A stretch of DNA of 6,803 nucleotides from the NCBI GenBank assembly GCA_023448955.1, contig JAEXJU010000296.1, positions 1-6,803 on the forward strand, read 5' to 3'. Positions 1-6,154 of this stretch are shown piece by piece (within the stretch, counting starts at the first letter, position 1; the number at the start of each line of letters is the position of its first letter). The notes under the pieces were generated by a model, which did no database searches, was not told the DNA's origin, and worked only from the letters and a program-made list of their open reading frames with translations. The stretch is from Bacteroidota bacterium. Its GTDB lineage: Bacteria > Bacteroidota > Bacteroidia > Flavobacteriales > Weeksellaceae. The position numbers were made by a program, and so were the translations under genes.

Positions 1-1586
1 TCCATATCTTCAAAAAACAAAGCTTTGTCACGCTCCTTCATCACCACCTTGAATTCATTTTTGGGATGAATGTATTGTGCCACTGCAGAATCATAATAGT
101 GCGAACGCATAAACTCAATCATCAATGATTTTGAAAACTCCGAAAACTTATTACTGATGCTCACACCACCCATAAGAAACTTGTGTCCCGGATTTCTAAG
201 ACAAACGTGAACTATTCCCCGCCAAAGTAAAAAGAGAGGAAACGGCTTTTGCTGATAATCTACAGAGATGTATGCTCTTCCCATTTCTATCACCTTTCTA
301 AAAAATGGCTGCAATTCCGGATCATACTCGAAAAGTGAGCTGGTATAAAAACCATTGATACCATATTTCTTCATTACCTCGGCTCCTAAAGCCATTCTGT
401 ATGCACCAACCAATTTTTTCTCGGCATTATCCCAAAGAAAAAGATGATGGTAATGATTATCATATTCGTCCAGGTCAAAAGGCAGGTTTGTACCCTCGCC
501 TATCGCACGGAATGTCAGCTCACGCTGTCTCCCGATCTCGCGCATTATAGAAGGAATCTCGGCAGATGTAGTAAAAAAAATATCATAATCCCCGTGGGAA
601 AATAATTTTTTATTTTCAGTGTTCTTTAAAATCTCTATTTCACTGATAATATCCTCAATCGGCGTTTCATCTATGATATTCTGAACAATATTATTCTGTT
701 TAAGTAGCGGAAGTTTGAGCGCCATATTTGGCAATTTCAGCTTTTCGGTGATGCTTTTTCGTTTTTCATAATAAGATTTCAGCATATAAACTTTTCTGTA
801 AAGATATTCGCCCAGTTCTTCTATGCTTTCCTCCTCTTCCATCTGTTTCACAGAAATTGGTTTTCCAATTCTGATTCTGATAGGCTTTTCCCTTTTCTTC
901 ATCATTTCTGCTGGCAGCATCATCGTCTGCAAATCCGGATGGAGCTTGGCTACATTGTAGAAAATCTTACTATTTGTTGCGTGAAAATACATCGGAACTA
1001 CAGGAACCTTAGCTTTTTTGATGAGTTTCAATGCTGTTTTTTCCCAAGGTTTATCAAGGACTTCGCCATATTCATTATTTTTGTTGGAAACTTCGCCAGC
1101 CGGGAAAATTCCGATACAACCGCCTTCCTGAAGATGTTTCAGGGTTTCCCTCATTCCGGATGAGCTGTTATAAGCATCTTTTCGCCCTTCAAATGGATTG
1201 ACGGAAATTACAAAAGGCGCCATCGGTTCGATTTTAGAGAGCAGAAAATTGCCCATCACTTTAAAATCCGGACGCACTCTCAAAAGAATTTTGCACATCA
1301 GAATTCCATCTATCGCGCCAAGTGGATGGTTGGAAACCAAAATAAAAGGCCCTGTTTTTGGAACCTTGGCAAGATCTTCTTCAAAAACGATATAACTCAG
1401 CTCCTGTTCCTTGACGAATTGATCAAAAAAGTCAGTGCCTTTTGTGTTTTTGAGTTTGTCATAAAGATTATTGACATCATTGATCTTTGCCAGATTCATA
1501 ATAGCAGACGCAACTGGCTTCTTGAGGAAACCTATTTTATCTAAGCCAGATGCTTTTATTAAGTCTTCTTTGGATATTAAGCTCAT
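1..1586 (-). CDS. Two-domain acyltransferase, PlsC-like plus GNAT (OlsF-like), 3' end cut by the window
   Basis: The first 528 codons read without a stop and run off the left edge. Residues about 60-260 form a PlsC/lysophospholipid acyltransferase domain. The usual HX4D appears as NHPLGAID (H87, D93, so HX5D), followed by NPFEGRKDA (130-138) and FPAGEVS (161-167). Residues about 340 onward form a GNAT domain of the hemolysin/OlsB type, with DLDEYDNHYHHLFLWD (371-386), LVGAYRMALG (392-401), EMGRAYIS (434-441) and LMGGVSIS (471-478). This N-terminal OlsA-like plus C-terminal OlsB-like order is that of OlsF, described in Flavobacterium johnsoniae. There the GNAT half N-acylates an amino acid and the PlsC half adds the second acyl chain, giving ornithine lipids at the inner membrane. 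Ornithine versus glycine as acceptor cannot be told from sequence. The ATG lies 5 nt after the lysC stop, so the two are probably co-transcribed. No Shine-Dalgarno sequence is visible. Domain assignment is firm; substrate is inferred. Confidence 0.88.
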   Translation of the reverse strand, partial: MSLISKEDLIKASGLDKIGFLKKPVASAIMNLAKINDVNNLYDKLKNTKGTDFFDQFVKEQELSYIVFEEDLAKVPKTGPFILVSNHPLGAIDGILMCKILLRVRPDFKVMGNFLLSKIEPMAPFVISVNPFEGRKDAYNSSSGMRETLKHLQEGGCIGIFPAGEVSNKNNEYGEVLDKPWEKTALKLIKKAKVPVVPMYFHATNSKIFYNVAKLHPDLQTMMLPAEMMKKREKPIRIRIGKPISVKQMEEEESIEELGEYLYRKVYMLKSYYEKRKSITEKLKLPNMALKLPLLKQNNIVQNIIDETPIEDIISEIEILKNTENKKLFSHGDYDIFFTTSAEIPSIMREIGRQRELTFRAIGEGTNLPFDLDEYDNHYHHLFLWDNAEKKLVGAYRMALGAEVMKKYGINGFYTSSLFEYDPELQPFFRKVIEMGRAYISVDYQQKPFPLFLLWRGIVHVCLRNPGHKFLMGGVSISNKFSEFSKSLMIEFMRSHYYDSAVAQYIHPKNEFKVVMKERDKALFFEDM

Positions 1587-1591
1587 AGTTT

Positions 1592-2830
1592 TTATATAGT
1601 GACCATTTGGAACGTTTTCTTGGAAATCTGCTCCAACAGGACTTTTTTATCTTTATAAAATTGATCCAGTGTGTCTAAATTGACATTTCTGACCGTGAAT
1701 AAAGATACGTTTTTTGTCATTTGTGTAATAAAACTTTGTTGCAATTCCTCATTTAGATCATTCACACTGCCAAATTTATCTTCAAGACATAAAGCCAATG
1801 AAATTGCTGAATTCTGCATCAGGGAAACTTTGATTTTGTATTTTGCCAATAATTTGAATATCAAACTCATGTGATCTTCAGCTATAAAGGAAAAATCTCT
1901 AGTCTCTACATTCAGAAGCGTTTGATTTTCTTTCAGAATATAGCTTTCCGTCAATTCATTATCTTCGGAATTTCCAACTTTAGTACCAGGTTTTTTCGGT
2001 TCTACAAAAGATTTTACATAGAACGGAATATTCTTCTGTTTCAGTGGCTGAAGTGTTTTCGGGTGAATAACCGACGCGCCATAATACGCCATTTCAATCG
2101 CTTCTTCATAAGAAATGTGAGACAGTAATTCTACATTTTCAAATTTCCTTGGGTCACCTGTCATCACACCAGGAACATCTTTCCAGATGGTCATTTCATC
2201 GGCATTGAGACAATAAGCGAAAATCGCAGCTGTGTAATCTGAACCTTCTCTTCCCAACGTCACCGTAAAATTATTGGTTTCTGAACCGATAAAACCTTGT
2301 GTAACGTAGCAATTGATTTTATCCAGTTTGGCAATATTCTGTTCCGTTTCCTGCCAGTTTACGATTCCTTCCCTGTAATTGCTGTCGGTTTTGATGTAAT
2401 CTCTCGCATCCAGCCAATGGTTAAAGAATTGAATATCATTAAGATATTCACTGAGGATTTTGGAAGAAATCATCTCGCCACAGCTCACCACCTGGTCATA
2501 AACAAAGTTATAATTTGGGGATTTATTTCTTCTCAGAAAAGAATCGATATCATCAAAAAACAGAGAAATCTCTCCGAAAACGGCGTGATTATCAGTGAAC
2601 AAGCCTTTTGCAATGTCGATGTGATTTTGTTTGATGGTTTCAATTTCGGATTGATAATCCTGTTTCTTAAAATAAAACTCAACAACTTTTTCCAATGCGT
2701 TTGTGGTTTTGCCCATTGCAGACACTACCAGCATACATTTTTCAAACCCTTGTGTTTCCAGAACCAAGGCCACATTTTTCACACTTTCTGCATCTTTTAC
2801 AGATGCTCCTCCAAATTTGTAAACTTTCAT
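1592..2830 (-). CDS. lysC: Aspartate kinase (aspartokinase), monofunctional
   Basis: The product phosphorylates L-aspartate to 4-phospho-aspartate. This is the first step toward diaminopimelate/lysine, threonine and methionine, in the cytoplasm. The 412-residue protein starts with the nucleotide-binding signature KFGGASV (5-11, catalytic-type K5; Thr is more usual at the Ala). SAMGKTTNAL lies at 37-46, SCGEMISSKILSEYL at 116-130, the catalytic loop TLGREGSDYTAA at 191-202, the ATP-site stretch WKDVPGVMTGDPR at 216-228, and GASVIHPKTL at 251-260. Residues about 305-412 form the ACT regulatory region, with SLMQNSAISLALCLED (336-351) where lysine-type feedback sites lie in related enzymes. It is shorter than E. 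coli LysC (449 residues), and no homoserine dehydrogenase domain follows. The ATG sits about 60 nt below a good Bacteroidetes-type promoter. A lipid acyltransferase gene follows 5 nt after its stop. The gene symbol follows family convention; allosteric specificity is not determined. Confidence 0.95.
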   Translation of the reverse strand: MKVYKFGGASVKDAESVKNVALVLETQGFEKCMLVVSAMGKTTNALEKVVEFYFKKQDYQSEIETIKQNHIDIAKGLFTDNHAVFGEISLFFDDIDSFLRRNKSPNYNFVYDQVVSCGEMISSKILSEYLNDIQFFNHWLDARDYIKTDSNYREGIVNWQETEQNIAKLDKINCYVTQGFIGSETNNFTVTLGREGSDYTAAIFAYCLNADEMTIWKDVPGVMTGDPRKFENVELLSHISYEEAIEMAYYGASVIHPKTLQPLKQKNIPFYVKSFVEPKKPGTKVGNSEDNELTESYILKENQTLLNVETRDFSFIAEDHMSLIFKLLAKYKIKVSLMQNSAISLALCLEDKFGSVNDLNEELQQSFITQMTKNVSLFTVRNVNLDTLDQFYKDKKVLLEQISKKTFQMVTI

Positions 2831-2894
2831 TAGATCAATTGTTGTTCAGACTGTTACTTTATTAAATTTAAACTATAATTTTCAAATTAATATT

Positions 2895-2925
2895 CAAAAA
2901 TATTAATAATGCCTGAAATATGAAA
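2895..2925 (-). promoter_or_regulatory. Bacteroidetes-type promoter for lysC and the downstream acyltransferase
   Basis: Read on the minus strand, TTTC (2925-2922) is followed after exactly 19 nt by TATTTTTG (2902-2895). This matches the Bacteroidetes consensus TTTG-N19-TAnnTTTG in 11 of 12 allowed positions including the free ones; only the last base of the -33 box differs. The start point should lie near 2888-2891, giving a leader of about 60 nt before the lysC ATG. The leader shows no obvious riboswitch or attenuator. Confidence 0.65.
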
Positions 2926-3015
2926 GGAAGTTTGGTTTTCCTTAGAAAAACATTGTTAAAAATGAAACGATATTAACTGAAAATAAATGATTATTATCAA
3001 CAATAGATAAATCTG

Positions 3016-3046
3016 TTTCAAGACATCGAAAAATAAATTAGATTTG
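3016..3046 (+). promoter_or_regulatory. Bacteroidetes-type promoter for fbp
   Basis: TTTC (3016-3019), a 19-nt spacer, then TAGATTTG (3039-3046) fit the Bacteroidetes consensus TTTG-N19-TAnnTTTG with one mismatch in the -33 box. The start point would fall near 3050-3053, leaving a 15-18 nt leader before the fbp ATG. It is divergent from the lysC promoter; the two -33 boxes lie about 90 bp apart. Confidence 0.65.
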
Positions 3047-3067
3047 TAAAACCCCAAAATTAATACT

Positions 3068-4087
3068 ATGTCACACCAAGCTTTACAGACTCTCGGAGAG
3101 TTTATTATTGAAAAACAAGATGATTTCAAATACTCTACAGGAGAACTTTCCAGGCTCATCAGCTCCATCAGGATTGCCACCAAAGTCGTAAACCGGGAAG
3201 TCAACAAAGCAGGAATTGCAGATATTATTGGAAAAGTCGGTACTGAAAATATCCAGGGCGAAGAGCAACAGAAGCTGGACGTTTTGGCAAACGATATTTT
3301 TATTGCAGCATTGTCTCAGCGGGAAGTGGTTTGCGGTATCGCATCTGAAGAAAGTGATGATTTTATCGAAATCCAATGTACGGAAAATGCCCACCTCAGC
3401 AAATATGTGGTTTTAATTGACCCGCTGGATGGCTCATCCAACATTGATGTCAATGTTTCTGTAGGGACGATTTTTTCCATCTACAGACGAGTAACGCCGC
3501 CTGGAAGTCCTGTGGAAATGAAGGATTTTCTTCAGAAAGGTGTAAATCAAGTGGCTGCAGGTTATGTGGTTTACGGATCATCCACAATGATCGTTTATAC
3601 TACAGGAAATGGTGTGAATGGCTTTACGCTGGACCCATCCATCGGAACCTATTATCTTTCACATAAAAACATTAAGTTCCCGACTTCCGGAAAAATCTAT
3701 TCTATCAACGAAGGGAATTATATCAAGTTTCCTCAGGGCGTAAAAGATTATATCAAATATTGCCAGGAAGAAGAAGGTGACAGACCTTACACGTCACGTT
3801 ATATTGGTTCATTAGTATCCGATTTCCACAGAAATATGCTGAAAGGCGGTATCTACATCTACCCTTCTACTTCGCAATCGCCGAATGGAAAACTGAGATT
3901 ATTGTATGAATGTAATCCAATGGCATTTTTAGCAGAACAAGCTGGCGGAAAATGCAGCGACGGTTTCCGGAGAATTATGGAAATAGAGCCAACGGAATTG
4001 CATCAGCGTGTGCCATTTTTCTGCGGCAGTGCAGCAATGGTAACCAAAGCAGAAGAGTTTATGGCGAAAGCTGTAGATAAAAATTAA
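3068..4087 (+). CDS. fbp: Class 1 fructose-1,6-bisphosphatase
   Basis: The product hydrolyses fructose-1,6-bisphosphate to fructose-6-phosphate, the committed step of gluconeogenesis, in the cytoplasm. Its 339 residues are the normal class 1 length. Visible motifs are LSRLISSIRIATKVVNREV (27-45, the N-terminal helix region that holds AMP in family members), the metal-binding acidic residues ASEESDD (92-98), DPLDGSSN (118-125, metal ligands D118 and D121), SRYIGSLVSDFHRNMLKGG (243-261, substrate-phosphate contacts) and the class 1 signature GKLRLLYECNPMA (274-286, ligand E281). EQAGGK follows at 290-295. No key residue is missing. The ATG is the first one after a good promoter and there is no Shine-Dalgarno sequence, which is normal for the phylum. 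The gene appears monocistronic: it has its own promoter and is followed 25 nt later by an intrinsic terminator. Confidence 0.97.
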   Translation: MSHQALQTLGEFIIEKQDDFKYSTGELSRLISSIRIATKVVNREVNKAGIADIIGKVGTENIQGEEQQKLDVLANDIFIAALSQREVVCGIASEESDDFIEIQCTENAHLSKYVVLIDPLDGSSNIDVNVSVGTIFSIYRRVTPPGSPVEMKDFLQKGVNQVAAGYVVYGSSTMIVYTTGNGVNGFTLDPSIGTYYLSHKNIKFPTSGKIYSINEGNYIKFPQGVKDYIKYCQEEEGDRPYTSRYIGSLVSDFHRNMLKGGIYIYPSTSQSPNGKLRLLYECNPMAFLAEQAGGKCSDGFRRIMEIEPTELHQRVPFFCGSAAMVTKAEEFMAKAVDKN

Positions 4088-4111
4088 TGTTGACATCAAA
4101 GACTTAATAAT

Positions 4112-4145
4112 AAAGACCGATTTCCCTCGGTCTTTTCTTATTTTT
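4112..4145 (+). terminator. Intrinsic terminator after fbp
   Basis: A perfect 9-bp stem, AAAGACCGA (4112-4120) and TCGGTCTTT (4127-4135), closes a 6-nt loop (TTTCCC) and is followed by a T-rich tract to 4145. It begins 25 nt after the fbp stop. The stem is followed within 16 nt by the ATG of menC, and the T tract shares bases with the likely menC -7 box. Confidence 0.88.
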
Positions 4146-4146
4146 G
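4139..4146 (+). promoter_or_regulatory. Likely -7 box of menC, implying a leaderless or near-leaderless mRNA
   Basis: TATTTTTG (4139-4146) matches TAnnTTTG exactly and ends 4 nt before the menC ATG. Transcription would start at about 4149-4153, at or next to the start codon. No TTTG-like -33 box is found at the expected 19-nt spacing, where the terminator stem lies instead, so strength is uncertain. Confidence 0.5.
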
Positions 4147-4150
4147 TGAA

Positions 4151-5161
4151 ATGAAAACGGCAAAATTTTATCCATACACTCTCGATTTCAAACGCCCAAG
4201 CGGAACTTCCAGAGGCGTTCTCAACACCAAAGAAACCTATTTTATAGAAGTTTTTGAGGATGGCAAAAAAGGAATTGGTGAATGCGCATTGTTCCGGGGA
4301 TTGAGCTTTGATGACGATGATGATTATGAAGCTGCTCTCGAATGGACTTGCCGAAACATCAACCTCAGCCTTGATGATTTGCGCGAAGAACTTGTCAATC
4401 ATCCTTCGATAATTTTCGGTGTCGAACAGGCGCTTTTGAATCTGCAACATCAAAATGAACTCTATTTTCCAAGTGAATTCACAGAAGGCAAAGATTCTAT
4501 TAAAATCAATGGATTGATTTGGATGGGAACTTCCGATTATATGAAAGAACAATTGCAAGATAAGCTGAGCCAAGGATTTTCCTGTATCAAACTAAAAATC
4601 GGTGTCGATTGGAATTCTGAAAAACAAATTCTGAAATCACTGCGGGAACAATTTCCTAAAGATAAAATTGAACTCCGTGTAGATGCCAATGGTGCATTTT
4701 CTCCAGACCAGGCCAAAAAAGTATTGGAAGAATTGGCAGAACTCGATATCCATTCAATTGAACAGCCGATTCAGGCCGGTGATTGGAAAGCCATGGCAGA
4801 ACTTTGTCAATCTACTCCAACGCCAATTGCTCTGGATGAGGAACTGATTGGCGTTCTGAATTATGAATCTAAACAAACATTAATAAAAGAAATCAAGCCA
4901 CAATATATTATTCTGAAACCAGCTTTAGTAGGCGGATTTTCTGGCTCGGACGAATGGATAGATTTGGCAGAACATCATAATATCGGATGGTGGATAACGT
5001 CTGCTTTGGAAAGCAATATCGGTCTCAATGCTATTGCACAATACACTTACACCAAAAACAATCCGATGCCACAAGGTTTAGGAACTGGCGGTCTGTTTAC
5101 CAATAATTTTGAAACAAACCTGCATCTGGAAGGTGAAAGGCTTTGGTTCGATAATCATTAA
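4151..5161 (+). CDS. menC: o-Succinylbenzoate synthase (enolase superfamily), menaquinone biosynthesis
   Basis: The product is expected to dehydrate SHCHC to o-succinylbenzoate, a cytoplasmic step toward menaquinone, the usual respiratory quinone of flavobacteria. The 336 residues show the enolase-superfamily layout. An N-terminal capping domain (about 1-115) has the flexible loop SGTSRG (17-22). The barrel then carries IKLKIG (K147, K149), VDANGAF (D178, N180), IEQPI (E204), IALDEE (D229) and ILKPALVGGFSGS (K256). These correspond to the two catalytic lysines and the three Mg ligands (D178, E204, D229). The C-terminal stretch SALESNIGLNAIAQ (284-297) is characteristic of MenC. Dipeptide epimerases share the fold and lysines, so they are the main alternative; the C-terminal signature and missing epimerase-type features favour MenC. 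It is separated from fbp by a terminator, has no other men gene beside it in the window, and starts almost directly at its promoter. Confidence 0.87.
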   Translation: MKTAKFYPYTLDFKRPSGTSRGVLNTKETYFIEVFEDGKKGIGECALFRGLSFDDDDDYEAALEWTCRNINLSLDDLREELVNHPSIIFGVEQALLNLQHQNELYFPSEFTEGKDSIKINGLIWMGTSDYMKEQLQDKLSQGFSCIKLKIGVDWNSEKQILKSLREQFPKDKIELRVDANGAFSPDQAKKVLEELAELDIHSIEQPIQAGDWKAMAELCQSTPTPIALDEELIGVLNYESKQTLIKEIKPQYIILKPALVGGFSGSDEWIDLAEHHNIGWWITSALESNIGLNAIAQYTYTKNNPMPQGLGTGGLFTNNFETNLHLEGERLWFDNH

Positions 5162-5170
5162 CTTTAAAAG

Positions 5171-5291
5171 TGTCACTCCTACGGAGCTCTACTAAATATA
5201 CATAAACCTCACTACAAACATTTCGCTCCTACGGAGCTCTACTAAATATACATAAACCTCACTACAAACTTTTCGCTCCTACGGAGCTCTA
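5171..5291 (+). repeat. 50-bp tandem repeat, about 2.4 copies, each with a short palindrome
   Basis: Copy 1 (5171-5220) and copy 2 (5221-5270) differ at only three positions (2, 5 and 50 of the unit). Copy 3 (5271-5291) keeps the first 21 bases and then diverges. Each unit carries GCTCC-TAC-GGAGC, a 5-bp dyad (5225-5237 and 5275-5287); copy 1 has A for the first G at 5175, shortening the stem. Units abut without spacers, so this is not a CRISPR array. A 50-bp period is not a multiple of three, which argues against a coding repeat. It lies just downstream of menC and could act as a weak 3'-end structure, but there is no T tract. I recall similar CTCCTACGGAG units scattered in flavobacterial genomes; this is unverified. 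Confidence 0.9.
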
Positions 5292-5301
5292 AGAATTCGA
5301 A

Positions 5302-5358
5302 CTGCCAAAATTAAAATCTGCCAAAATTTCACATCTCAAAATAAACTCTGCCAAATTT
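5302..5358 (+). repeat. Three CTGCCAAA motifs upstream of groES
   Basis: CTGCCAAAATT occurs at 5302-5312 and 5318-5328, and CTGCCAAATTT at 5348-5358. The starts are spaced 16 and 30 nt apart. The core also appears inverted as TGGCAG at 5419-5424. They sit immediately upstream of the candidate groES promoters. They may be binding sites or simply local duplication in AT-rich sequence; nothing in the sequence decides this. Confidence 0.5.
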
Positions 5359-5366
5359 TAACTTTG
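5359..5366 (+). promoter_or_regulatory. Candidate housekeeping -7 box for groES
   Basis: TAACTTTG (5359-5366) matches TAnnTTTG exactly. No convincing -33 box lies 19 nt upstream. A start near 5371 would give a leader of about 80 nt before groES. It overlaps the end of the third CTGCCAAA copy, so a factor bound there could affect it. Confidence 0.4.
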
Positions 5367-5394
5367 GACTTGTGACATCTAACTTCTGACTTTC

Positions 5395-5410
5395 TTGGCA
5401 CAATCTTGGA
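5395..5410 (+). promoter_or_regulatory. Candidate sigma-54-like promoter for groES
   Basis: TTGGCACAATCTTGGA (5395-5410) resembles the sigma-54 pattern TGGCAC-N5-TTGCA. The GG of the -24 element is at 5397-5398, and the position of the -12 GC is occupied by GA (5409-5410) at the correct 12-nt distance. The -24 half is perfect and the -12 half imperfect. A start near 5421 would leave about 30 nt before the groES ATG. It is a tentative call. Confidence 0.3.
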
Positions 5411-5450
5411 GAAGTCTGTGGCAGAATAACATTTAAAAATTTATAATAAT

Positions 5451-5729
5451 ATGTCAGTAAATTTTAAACCATTAGCAGACAGAGTTTTGGTAGAACCAAC
5501 TCCAGCTGAAACTAAAACAGCATCAGGAATCATTATTCCGGACACCGCAAAGGAAAAACCACAAGAAGGCACTGTAGTAGCAGTAGGTCCCGGTAAAAAA
5601 GATGAGCCTACAACTGTAAAAGTGGGTGACAAAGTTCTTTATGGAAAATACTCCGGAACTGAACTAAAATTTGAAGGCAAAGATTATTTAATTGTAAAAG
5701 AAGGAGACCTTTTAGGGATAATAGGCTAA
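5451..5729 (+). CDS. groES: Co-chaperonin GroES (Cpn10)
   Basis: This is the heptameric lid of the GroEL chaperonin. It caps the folding chamber in the cytoplasm and couples ATP hydrolysis to release of folded protein. The 92-residue product has the normal Cpn10 length and order: FKPLADRVLVEP (5-16), the GroEL-contacting mobile loop TKTASGIIIPDTAKEK (21-36, hydrophobic tip GIII), GTVVAVGPG (40-48), VKVGDKVLYGKYSGTEL (56-72) and the closing YLIVKEGDLLGIIG (79-92). No residue typical of the family is missing. The ATG follows an AT-rich stretch with no Shine-Dalgarno sequence. Two candidate promoters lie upstream, and there is no CIRCE element. Its last Gly codon and stop codon fall within the left inverted repeat of the element that separates it from groEL. 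Confidence 0.97.
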   Translation: MSVNFKPLADRVLVEPTPAETKTASGIIIPDTAKEKPQEGTVVAVGPGKKDEPTTVKVGDKVLYGKYSGTELKFEGKDYLIVKEGDLLGIIG

Positions 5730-5754
5730 TGGCTTTTAGCTTCGTGCTATTGGC
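5724..5754 (+). repeat. Left terminal inverted repeat of the IVS-like element
   Basis: The outer 18 bases (5724-5741) match the right end in 16 positions, including 13 in a row, ATGGCTTTTAGCT (5729-5741). The inner GCTATTGGC (5746-5754) matches in 7 of 9. It overlaps the last codon and stop of groES. A second near copy of the core, TTGGCTTTTTG (5750-5760), follows 21 bp after the first. Confidence 0.7.
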
Positions 5755-5774
5755 TTTTTGTATTGAAATTAGTA

Positions 5775-6134
5775 ATGAGAGATTTTAAAAAGTTTGAAGT
5801 TTGGCAATTGAGCCATCAATTAACTTTGAAGATTTATAAATCGACCAAAACTTTCCCAAAAGAAGAATAATTTGGTTTAACCTCTCAAATCAGAAGGTCA
5901 TTTGCCTCGATTGGTTATAATATTTCTGAGGGAAGCGGAAGAAACTCTGACAAAGAATTTGCTAATTTCATCAACATTTCATTAGGATCATCCAACGAAG
6001 CAGAAAACCAGTTAATACTTGCCAAAGATTTAGATTATCTAACTGAAATAGATTACAATAATCTTTTAGAAGAATTAACAATACTTAAAAAAAAGCTTGT
6101 TTCACTTTGGAACAGACTTAACGAAAATAAATAA
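5775..6134 (+). pseudogene. Four-helix-bundle / S23-type protein gene interrupted by a nonsense codon
   Basis: From the ATG at 5775 one frame runs to a TAA at 6132-6134, giving 119 codons, the normal size of this family (about 115-125). It is broken by a single TAA at codon 32 (5868-5870). Before the stop the reading is MRDFKKFEVWQLSHQLTLKI... ending FPKEE. After it come FGLTSQIRRSFASIGYNI, SEGSGRNSDKEFANFI, LGSSNEAENQLILAKDLDYL and a C-terminal helix ending LWNRLNENK. These are the hallmarks of the TIGR02436-type family: RDFKKLEVWQ, FGLTSQIRR, SEGSGR and the A(N/K)ELxxQLxLA region. The family position is usually Lys or Gln (AAA or CAA), so one base change explains the stop. No frameshift or other damage is seen, so inactivation looks recent. 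Only a 31-residue peptide would be made. Family function is unclear; members pair as helical bundles and are linked to 23S rRNA intervening sequences. Confidence 0.88.
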
Positions 6135-6154
6135 ATCAGATTATAAAATAATAT

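Noticed and set aside
939..1544. Three small rightward open frames (939-1163, 1198-1395, 1326-1544)
   Set aside because: All lie antisense within the acyltransferase gene, which is continuous and has all its motifs.
2297..2833. 178-codon rightward open frame
   Set aside because: It is antisense to lysC, whose motifs are complete; its translation has no recognisable domain and looks like a shadow frame.
2831..2890. Lysine riboswitch or attenuator in the lysC leader
   Set aside because: The predicted leader is only about 60 nt and AT-rich, too short for the lysine aptamer, and it has no terminator-like hairpin.
3929..4573. 214-codon leftward open frame
   Set aside because: It crosses the ends of fbp and menC and their terminator on the opposite strand, with composition typical of a shadow frame.
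5171..5291. Short CRISPR array
   Set aside because: The 50-bp units are contiguous with no unique spacers, and only about 2.4 copies exist.
5162..5450. CIRCE (HrcA operator) upstream of groES
   Set aside because: No TTAGCACTC-N9-GAGTGCTAA or near match was found on reading this region; the CTCC/GGAG dyads there have a 3-nt loop and the wrong sequence.
5725..5760. Intrinsic terminator after groES
   Set aside because: Possible stems are only 4-5 bp (for example TAGC/GCTA at 5737-5749) and are better explained as part of the element's left repeat.
5868..5870. Stop-codon read-through or recoding in the four-helix-bundle gene
   Set aside because: No recoding signal or downstream structure is evident, and family members normally have a sense codon here; simple mutation is the plainer explanation.
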